In this document: in pieces, positions 56,626 to 64,000 of the stretch
How positions within the stretch are numbered: the first letter of the stretch is position 1
How the letters are laid out: each line of letters opens with the position of its first letter
NCBI GenBank assembly: GCA_003313425.1
Contig: NHZP01000022.1
Location: 62,001-126,000 of the forward strand
Direction of reading: 5' to 3'
DNA: 64,000 nt
DNA from: Pseudopyrenochaeta lycopersici
Taxonomy: Eukaryota; Ascomycota; Dothideomycetes; Pleosporales; Pseudopyrenochaetaceae
Program-made: the position numbers and the translations under genes
The notes under the pieces: generated by a model
Seen by the model: the letters and a program-made list of their open reading frames with translations, nothing else
Databases searched by the model: none
Told to the model about the DNA's origin: nothing

Positions 56626-57617
56626 TTACGCCTTAGGCTTGGCCTTGGGGGTGCCGCTACGAACGCGCTTGGCCTCGGGGCGCTGGAGATGAGCAGCGGG
56701 GATCCAGCTCTCATCGTATGCCTTCGCTCCGGTAGTGACGGCAGGGCCATCAGCACCAACGACAGCAACCTGATCAGCGGGATCGACCTTCTTGGAGCCA
56801 CCAGAAGACTTCTTGGCGCGCTCACCGCCCTTGCCACGGCCCTTCTTCTGGGGGAAGAAAGTTGTAATCCAAGTGTTGTAAATGAAGTATACGGTGCCGC
56901 CGAACACGCCAAAGAGGACGAGATACAAAAAGATACTAGTGCACATGAGTTAGTCTATCGAGTGGACTGAAGGGTGACGTGAAATATGGTGAGCGGAGGT
57001 GAGGGATAAGTGGGCAAATGGTGTGTGAAGCGTGCACAGGGCACATACATTTGGGGGTCGAAGAAGCTGGTGGGTGCCTCAACAATGCTGACGGTCTCGT
57101 TGTAGACAGGGACCGTGTAGAAGGCGTCCTTGCTGTCCTTCAAGACAGCAACGAGCTGCAGGCGTAGATCCTGGGGGTGGAGTTCGGTGGTGAAGGTGTA
57201 GGGAACCGTCTCCTCAGCGCCGGCAGGGATCTCAATCGAATAGCGCTGGGCGGTGAGGTTGCGAACAATCTGGCTCTGCCCAGCGGCTTCCTGGATCAGC
57301 GAGCCACCAACAATGGAGACGCCAATGGGAGTGGGCTCGTCATTGGTGATGGACAGGCGGGCTTCGGTGGCATGGCCATTGATGAGCTTGACGCCAAAAA
57401 TCTCAGACTGAGGGAACGAGACAGAGACGGCGACCTTGAGATTGGGCGTTTGCGGCTCGTCTTCAAGCTCTGTGACCTGCTCGACCTGGAGCACACACGT
57501 GTTAGCGAATTGATGTCATGCGCCGTCACCATGCCAGAGCCTCACCTCGATGGCAGCGAAGGCACCCAGGGCGCGCAGAGAGAGCAGGAGCAGGGAGGAG
57601 AGCTTCCAGGAAACCAT
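56626..57617 (-). CDS. IRC22: ER translocon-associated protein, TRAP-alpha-like
   Basis: Exons 57617-57546, 57485-57049 and 56935-56626 give 272 aa. Signal peptide MVSWKLSSLLLLSLRALGAFA. The luminal domain shows a beta-sandwich pattern (LINGHATEARLSITNDEPTPIGVSIVGGSL; NLTAQRYSIEI with an N-glycosylation site). One transmembrane span, IIFLYLVLFGVFGGTVYFIYN, follows. The cytosolic tail is Lys/Gly-rich and ends in basic residues. This layout fits Irc22/SSR1, a type I ER membrane protein near the Sec61 channel. The second intron (113 nt) splits codon AT|T before the membrane span. Confidence 0.88.
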
Positions 57618-58306
57618 GATGAATTACAACACGAGGCAATCGCGATGGAGACAGCAGCGGAGAGGGTGGGAGAGGAGTTGGGCTAATTCGAACGTGGCTT
57701 CTGGACGTGGAACTGACGTCTGAGCGCAGCTTCCTCTTGGCGACAGGGTGCTTGCAGCCGCACCAAGGCGAAGCGAGCCGTTGCCCGATCAGGCGGCAAA
57801 GCACGCCAATCAGCACCTGCCCGAGAAGCCATGGAGGCACCCACACGCGCCCGCAACGACACAGCATCTACGCCGCAACAACAGCAACAAAGAAAGACAT
57901 GGTGGCCAACGCGGCGGCAGCATCTGCGCCTTGACACGTCTCTGTTTGCTCTGCTTGCATGTACACCGCCCGCTCTCAAGCGCCTCGCCGGCGGCACTGT
58001 GCATCTTGCCCGTCTTGCATGGTTGCACTGTCTGGGGGCACACTGACCGTTTTTCGTCTTCACTGCCACTAACAGAGGGTTCAAAACTCATCTTCACCCG
58101 CAGTTGCCTGCCTCTGGCCCGTTTGCCACTGTCACCTCAACCGTGGAAGGCGTCCTCGCCTGTTGCCCTCGATTTTCTTTTCCCACAATATCTGCACGCT
58201 GCCTTTGCTCTTGACCCAACCTATTGATCAACTGACTTCTGAGGCGCTTCAGCCACAATTTTCGCCGCTTCCCACTAACCAGAATATTTGACTGTCGACC
58301 GCCAGA
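57618..58306. other. Divergent promoter, IRC22 / CCCH protein
   Basis: About 690 bp between start codons, with GC-rich overlapping frames on both strands and pyrimidine-rich tracts before the CCCH start. No gene supported. Confidence 0.45.
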
Positions 58307-60139
58307 ATGTCAGTGTCGCCATCGCCCTTCCTCCACGGCCTTGGCCATCGTAATGGCTACGAGTCCAGTACATCAGCCAGTCCAACCTTCTCAGACAGTG
58401 AACTCGCTACTCTGAACAAGCGATATGAGCAGTTTGTATTGTATGACCAGGAGAAGAGCAAATTCATGGGCGCAAGTCACGTCTTCTTCCAACGCCCAGC
58501 TACGACTGACTACGATTCAGGAACTGGTTGCGCGTTATGACTATCTTCATCAACAATACCAGGTCTTAATATCCGAACGGGATCGTGAGCACGATTGGGT
58601 CCTTTCGTGGCAAGCTGAGAAGCAGCAATACGAGAAATGGATTAAGAACATGCAGCGGGCTATGGTAACAATTCCCCAGGCAGCGCTCTGTGGTACCAGG
58701 CACGATTAGATCAATGCTCACGGTCACCTATCAAAGCCCGTAGTTTGGTTGATCATTGGCTAACGTGTGTGTCCCAGGCTGACAACCCGTTTGTTGTTGT
58801 TCTTATTGATGGCGATGGTATGATTTTTTCCGATGAATACCTTCGCGAGGGAGAGTTGGGTGGTCGCCGTGCTGCAGCTCAGCTTTCAGCTGCCGTGCAA
58901 GACTACATTGAAGCCGAAGGTGACATTCCACTTGGAGCTCGTATAGTTTGCCGCATTTACGCAAACGTTCGTGGACTCGCTGATGTACTCGTGCGCACCG
59001 GCACTATCGACGAAATTGGGCAGTTCGAAGACTTCGTTCGTGGGTTTACCAGAGGAAAGACGTTGTTCGACTTTGTCGACGTTGGTGCTGGTAAAGATCG
59101 TGCAGATGACAAGATTATTGGTGAGCACACAGATTATCCTCGGCCAATACACTTAATTCTTCACGTGTAGCTAACGCATGCGCATGAAGAGTCCTTCAAG
59201 TTGTTCTCTCAGGATTATCACTGCCGCCGACTCCTTTTTGGCTGCTCCCACGATAACGGTTACGCACGAGCTCTGGAAGAGTGTTCGGACCAGGCTGAAT
59301 TACTTGACAAGGTAGTCCTGCTTGAGGGAGTACCGTTTGAAAAAGAGCTGGTGCCATTGCCGTATAACACCAAGAAGTTCCCTGGTCTCTTCCGGGAGTC
59401 CAAGATCGTCCTTTGGGGCTCGAACGCGTTTGTTCCCTCTCAGCCATCTACGCCTCTGAGTTCAGGATCGCCTTGCCTGAAGAGCTTCAACATGCTGCCA
59501 GGACTGCCGACCCGCTTTCCAGCGCCTATCCGACCAACAGGCAACCAGCTTATGGATAGTCCTATACCAACCAAAGCGATGATGAATCTTCCAAGGACGC
59601 CGTCGTCGTCGACGCTGGCGTCAGACGGCTTTCCGGCTCTCAAGCCTGTACTTGCCGCAACGAACAGCTGGGCATCCAAGGCAGCAGCTCCCGCACCTCC
59701 AGAGTCCGAATCGCCTTCATACCAGCCAGCCAATCGTGAAGAAGTTATTGCCCGCAATCGACTTGGTCAGCGAGTCGATCCCCCCTGTAAGGACTATGAC
59801 AAAGCCGAAGTCGATCGCATCAAGAAGATCAAGATGTGTAACGTCCACTTTCTTCGAAAGGAATGCCCTTACGACACAAACTGCACGCATCTCCATGCGT
59901 ATCAGCCAACCAAAGAAGAAATCTCGACGCTCCGCCTTGTTGCGCGCATGGCTCCATGTCAAAATGGCAGTGCGTGTCAAGACATCAAGTGTATATACGG
60001 CCATCGTTGCCCAGCGCCGCCACACAAGACACATCATATTAAGGGTACAAAGTCTTGCATTTTCGGCGACTCATGCAAGTTCCCTCCGGAATTGCACGAT
60101 GTTGACACCAATGTGGTGAAGACATTGGTGATACGCTGA
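58307..60139 (+). CDS. CCCH zinc-finger protein with DUF7923-like domain
   Basis: Likely RNA-binding protein of a fungal family with an N-terminal coiled coil, a Rossmann-like middle domain and C-terminal CCCH fingers. Exons: 58307-58471, 58521-58664, 58778-59120 and 59190-60139, giving 533 aa. The helix LNKRYEQFVLYDQEKSKFMG continues as ELVARYDYLHQQYQ across a GC-AG intron. The middle domain (NPFVVVLIDGDGMIF ... LLFGCSHDNGYA) resembles a PIN/NYN-like fold. The first finger is an exact C-x8-C-x5-C-x3-H (CNVHFLRKECPYDTNCTHLH); a second is C-x5-C-x4-C-x3-H; a third is incomplete. DUF naming is from memory; the finger pattern is direct. Confidence 0.85.
58472..58520 (+). other. GC-AG intron in the CCCH protein gene
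   Basis: Donor GCAAGT, the preferred form for GC introns. 49 nt, CTGAC branch-like element, acceptor TTCAG. Both exons are phase 0. The nearby GT (in AAGTCA) gives the wrong frame. Confidence 0.75.
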
Positions 60140-61509
60140 GTACTCTGTGAATAAAGTGTTCATGCTTCTCTATGTGGGTCACGCAAGGATTGGTGAGATT
60201 GGTGGAAGGGCGTTCAGTGGACGATACCAGGTAGATTCCCAAGTTGATAATGATTGATTGAAAGTGTATCCTGAGTCCCGTCTTGGCTATCTCATGTCTT
60301 CACACACCCGCATTCGGAAAGTACCGCGAAGTTGGTCGGGCCTCGCCATGCTTGCAACGTGACACATGTCGCCGCCAAATCACTGCGGCTCTGCGGCTTG
60401 CATCCGGAGGCCCTTTGAAACAACGATCTAAACTGTCTTGGCGTGAAAGGGCGAGCATCTCGAGACATCATGTGGACCCTGACAGCAGCCTATTGTGACG
60501 TCTCATGCCAACTGAAACTAAGCGCCAGCCAGCAGAGGACCAAAGACTTGGATTGGTGAGGCAATGAGGCACCACGCTGAGAGGGAGATAGATGAAAAGC
60601 CCCGAACATAGATTTAGCTGACTATGGCCATTGGAGAAATGCGCATATTGTCTCCATCATATCTCTAGGCAGAAGGCGGTGTTTTGTTTCAATTTAGAAT
60701 GCAGCATAATAGGGTGCTGGACGGCGCATGATGACTTCATCTACAGATTTTGAACAAGTAGATCCACAAACGACGTCGGGATCGACGTCTGATCTCTCTA
60801 CACAACTGGCCATTGTCCATCGTGTTTTCGATCTCGGCTAAATATAGACGAGCATGTGAAGTCGGAGTGAAGCTTAAACCCTGCCTAGGTTCATTGGACC
60901 CCGAACCCCGGCGCGCCGACCCCGCAAGGCTTCTCATGCTGGAATGCGCAATATGTCGCACAGCTTCAAGAAAAAGCGCCATGCCAAAAGTTGCCAGCCC
61001 TACCCTAACGACATGCCTTGGCTGCGAACCTTAGCTATGCTTCTATGCCTTCCAGATGGTCGCTTCGAAGCCTCCACGGCTGTCCAAGTCCGGGGCAACG
61101 TCTTTGCGGAAAAGTAATCCGGGGTAACGGGCGCGATATCAGTTGCGTAGCGCCCTCCGCAGCTCCCGCTCGATCATCTGAATGTTTCCCTGGCGCCTCG
61201 TTCTCTATTACGAAAATTACCCGGCGACGTGGTCCGGATCCGCGCCGCGACACCGGGCGAGCATAGACGTGACCTCACGAGAGCCTAGCCTGATTGCAAG
61301 GTTGCCCGAAACGGCAGATCCCTCAAGTTACCGCTGTGACTCCTCACGCCGAGGTAGCGTGACTCAAGTCGTGCTTGTATAAAGATCGACTTCGCGCCAG
61401 CCTTGCCTCTCCAGATCAAATCTGAGAGGCATTTTACAACAAATCGACTGACCCAATTGCTCTGTTCATCATCACCCGAAAGTAGGAGACTTAGCAATTC
61501 GTTGTCACA
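60140..61509. other. Intergenic, about 1.4 kb, no gene
   Basis: Between the CCCH gene and the VOC gene. GC-rich around 60880-61260, with overlapping chance frames. It holds the TATA-like box at 61378. Confidence 0.45.
61378..61384 (+). promoter_or_regulatory. TATA-like box of the VOC gene
   Basis: TATAAAG about 126 bp upstream of the ATG on the same strand; inferred from sequence and spacing. Confidence 0.35.
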
Positions 61510-62228
61510 ATGCCTCCCGTCAGTCAATTCCCGCCTGCGCGCGTCTTTCTCAAATCTCCTGCTTCTGCGTCACCGGCAATTGCAAACACTTCGCGAAGAG
61601 CATCATTGACATCGCCGCTGAGCCCTAGATTCACAACCACGTCGTCAATCACATCGCCATCTCGGTCAGTGACTGTGACGCAGCGGTCGAATGGTACGGC
61701 AGCATCTTTGGCTTCAAGAAGATCAGGTACGCCCGACTCCATGTCCTCATCCCAGCGCAGGTTTTCTATTTGGAAAGCCTGGGTGGATTTGGGAGCAAAA
61801 TACTAATATTATTTTTGTTAAATAGAAGCGACAAATTAGCAGATCGAGATGCGAATCCAAGTGCACCAATATTCCGCATCTATGGCTCCTCCCTCCACAA
61901 AGTTAAAACTGCCTTCCTGTCGACCGGAAACAATGTCGGTTTCGAAATTTTTGAATTCATAGATCCAAAACCTGAACTTACACAATCCTCGTCCAACTTC
62001 TACTATACCACACCAGGCATTTTTCACATATGTGTCACGACACCAGACGTTGACGATGCTGTGAAACGAGTTATCGAAAAGGGTGGGAGTCAGGTTGGTG
62101 AAACAGTGGAGGTTGGGAAGGAGTTGGATGGGAGCATCATCAAGGCGGCGTACGTGAAAGACCCTTGGGGAACAGTGGTGGAGGTTCTGAGTTGCAGCTT
62201 TGAAAGATTGATGGCGAACAGGGAGTGA
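61510..62228 (+). CDS. VOC / glyoxalase-bleomycin-resistance-fold protein
   Basis: Single-domain vicinal-oxygen-chelate protein, probably a metal-dependent lyase or dioxygenase-like enzyme of unknown substrate. Exons 61510-61518 (MPP only), 61629-61726 and 61826-62228 give 169 aa. NHIAISVSDCDAAVEWYGSIFGFKKIR is rebuilt by the first two exons; FRIYGSSLHKVKTAFLSTGN, NVGFEIFEF, GIFHICVTTPDVDDAV and DPWGTVVEVLSCSFERL follow. The metal-ligand candidates are the His in NHIA, the Glu in FEIFEF, the His in FHIC and the Glu in VVEVL. A longer frame from the same ATG (to 61806) is a different phase and lacks the fold. Intron 2 is stop-free and 99 nt. Confidence 0.85.
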
Positions 62229-62384
62229 GGCTGTCATCTTAATGATACCCATGAACATAGACTTTTCCTTTTCATGTACTTCATATTCAGTCGAAAACAT
62301 CAAAAAGAGGGATCCCACGTACTCAAATCTCATCTTGCATAAACGTGTTCAACTCCATCGCTATACTAAACGAAGCTATTGACA

Positions 62385-63462
62385 TCATAGCTTTGCATCT
62401 ACAGGCTTGCCGCCTTGCTCGCCACTCTTCAGACACGCCTCGAGAATTTCTAAATCTCTCAACGCCTCCTCTGGACTCTGCGACTCATTCCTCTTCCCTT
62501 CCTCTAGACTCTCCGCCCACGCCTTGATCTCCGGGGTCACCCCACTACCCTCATCCTTGAACTCCTTTTCTTCCGCCTCTTTACCTTTAGTCACCACGAC
62601 CTTCCCCCGACTCACGTGCACGCTGCCCTTCTCACAGGCAACAAAGTACTCTGACCCGGAGTCCGTGGTGCCGAAAGAGATTGAAAAAGTGCCAGATGCG
62701 CCGTTGGAGATCTTGATGGTCGAGTTGAGCGTGTCGACGGGCGGGAGGTGTTCCTGTAATTGCGCAGTAAATGCACTGACCGTTTTGATTGTCTCTCCGC
62801 CTCCTTGGAGTAGCAACCTCGTCCCAGCAACGAAATGTACACCGCCGTCGAGCAAGAAGCCGCCTTGATACTCTGGTACTTTGCGCCACGCCGTCTCAAA
62901 GTATTTACCGCCTGGCTTGACAAACGCGGCAACGCGAACACGGAAAGTGAGAATGCGGCCCAGGGAGGCAATTTGCTGGGAGGCATATATGAAGGAGTCA
63001 AGGAAGCGAAAGTTCTCCGCTACCGCGTAGGTTGCGCTGGTGTTGGACGGGTTCTGGGTCCATGAAACCAACTCTTGGGCCGTTGCAACGTCTTTGGCGA
63101 TTGGCTTCTCTGCAATCACATGCTTCCCAGCCGCCAACGCCTTCTTGATATACTCTGGCTGAGCGAGGATCGGCAACCTGTATAAAAGTCAGACCCGCGT
63201 TTGACTTTTGCTTGTGATACGAGACATACGCAATGACGACTCCTTTAATATCTTCTCTCTTTAGCAAATCATCAAACTTCTTTCCTTCTTGATCGTCGCT
63301 GTACAATTCGACGTCGGAAAGCTTCTCAGATAGTGTTTGCGCAGACTTGAGGGAACGCGAATATACTGCTTTCAATGAAAGAGATGGCGTGGCCTGGATA
63401 GCAGGAAGATGCTCTTCCTTGGCGAAGATGCCACTGCCAATGAGCGCAACGCCGATAGCCAT
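62385..63462 (-). CDS. Gfo/Idh/MocA-family NAD(P)-dependent oxidoreductase
   Basis: Probable dehydrogenase acting on a sugar, polyol or similar substrate. Exons 63462-63230 and 63177-62385 with a 52-nt intron give 341 aa. The Rossmann start VALIGSGIFAKEEHLPAI is at residues 5-22. The junction restores VVIALPILAQPEYIKKAL, followed by GKHVIAEKPIA with the conserved EKP near 105. ENFRF and GGFLLDGGVHFVAGTRLLLQ mark the C-terminal substrate domain. Length is normal for the family. It is convergent with the VOC gene (156 bp between stops). Confidence 0.9.
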
Positions 63463-64000
63463 AATATAGATAGGATGTGCTGGTATGAATGGGGTGAAAT
63501 CGAAGCTTCAAATTTGGAGCGACAGAGCCAGATTGAACTTTCAAAGTTCCAGTTGGACTATTGATATATGTTTTCCTGAGTGCCTCTAAACAAGCATCTA
63601 CGCCGCGGCTAAAGGAATGATTTCCTGCTCAAGAATGACATGCCCTCCAATGACGATGGCGACATATGGAAAGGCAGTCCGCTAGCGGGGTATATTTCGT
63701 GCCCCTCCATGCAAGTTGCGGTTGGAGGGCATCGGAAACCATTCCCCATGAGGCAAGTGTAACAGTTCTTCGCCGCGGACCACTTTTACACGGCGCTGAT
63801 CGGGTTTTGCTGATTAATGTCAATACGATGTGAGATAGGGAGTGGAATTTCATTCTAACACCTGTTTCAATTGTCAACGAGACGGGTCGTTTCTTCCGCG
63901 AGCTTGCAGCGCCAATTGGTTCGTCTTCTCTCCTTACCTACCCCTAGTCCTTAAGGTAGCAACCACTGTTCGCCTATCTGTTCTTTCAGGCAACTTATTC
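63463..64000. other. Upstream of the oxidoreductase, no gene seen to window end
   Basis: About 540 bp of promoter-side DNA. A minus-strand frame at 63629-63877 has no motif. Any further gene lies beyond the window. Confidence 0.4.

Noticed and set aside
61510..61806. 98-aa frame from the VOC start codon in its original phase
   Set aside because: Ser/Thr-rich with no domain; splicing at 61519 gives the VOC fold instead.
1..64000. CRISPR array or bacterial-type operon
   Set aside because: No regularly spaced repeats; introns, a tRNA-Tyr intron and gene content are those of a fungal nuclear genome.

Overview
This is nuclear DNA of a filamentous ascomycete (Pezizomycotina). The protein set looks most like a dothideomycete, but that is an impression and not a proof. 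Supporting signs are short spliceosomal introns, mostly 46-70 nt with CTAAC/CTGAC-like branch sites, intron-split housekeeping genes, a HET-domain relic, a questin-oxidase-family gene and a Dal5-type permease. Coordinates of spliced genes below are start codon to stop codon, and the exons are given in the evidence. Exon models were built by hand from frame, splice signals and family motifs. In every complete spliced model the coding length sums to a multiple of three.

Layout. 1-11.3 kb: 5' end of a PH-domain-type gene (-), ribosome-maturation GTPase EFL1 (+), an O-methyltransferase (+), an intron-containing tRNA-Tyr (+), and Na+/H+ antiporter NHA1 (-). 11.3-15.2 kb: gene-poor, with a frameshifted unknown ORF pair and a decayed HET-domain gene. 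15.2-26.5 kb: arrestin-family trafficking adaptor (-), four-BRCT Dpb11/Rad4/TopBP1 homologue (+), a 2-oxoglutarate/Fe(II) oxygenase (-), and Mkt1 (+).

26.7-34.9 kb: an accessory, secondary-metabolism-like block. It holds a scytalone-dehydratase-fold protein lacking one catalytic His, a divergently transcribed questin-oxidase-family gene, a TauD-family dioxygenase and a Dal5-family MFS permease. No polyketide synthase lies inside the window. 34.9-37.5 kb: gene-poor, nothing recognised. 37.5-44.6 kb: two F-box/Cys-rich proteins flanking a DUF7719-like membrane protein (-) and GPI12 (+), a low-complexity hypothetical protein, and a run of hairpins plus a GGGATA-like repeat.

44.6-64 kb: dense housekeeping. 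Tim17-like membrane protein (-) and eIF4B/TIF3 (+) are divergent. They are followed by an unknown conserved-looking protein (+), a DHX57/Ucp12-type RNA helicase (-) divergent to aprataxin HNT3 (+), TRAP-alpha-like IRC22 (-) divergent to a CCCH zinc-finger protein (+), a VOC/glyoxalase-type protein (+) and a Gfo/Idh/MocA oxidoreductase (-).

The most notable things are splicing oddities (a 4-nt and a 9-nt microexon, two GC-AG introns, three stop-free 3n introns), the 26.7-34.9 kb metabolic block, and the decayed HET gene with a RIP-like stop.
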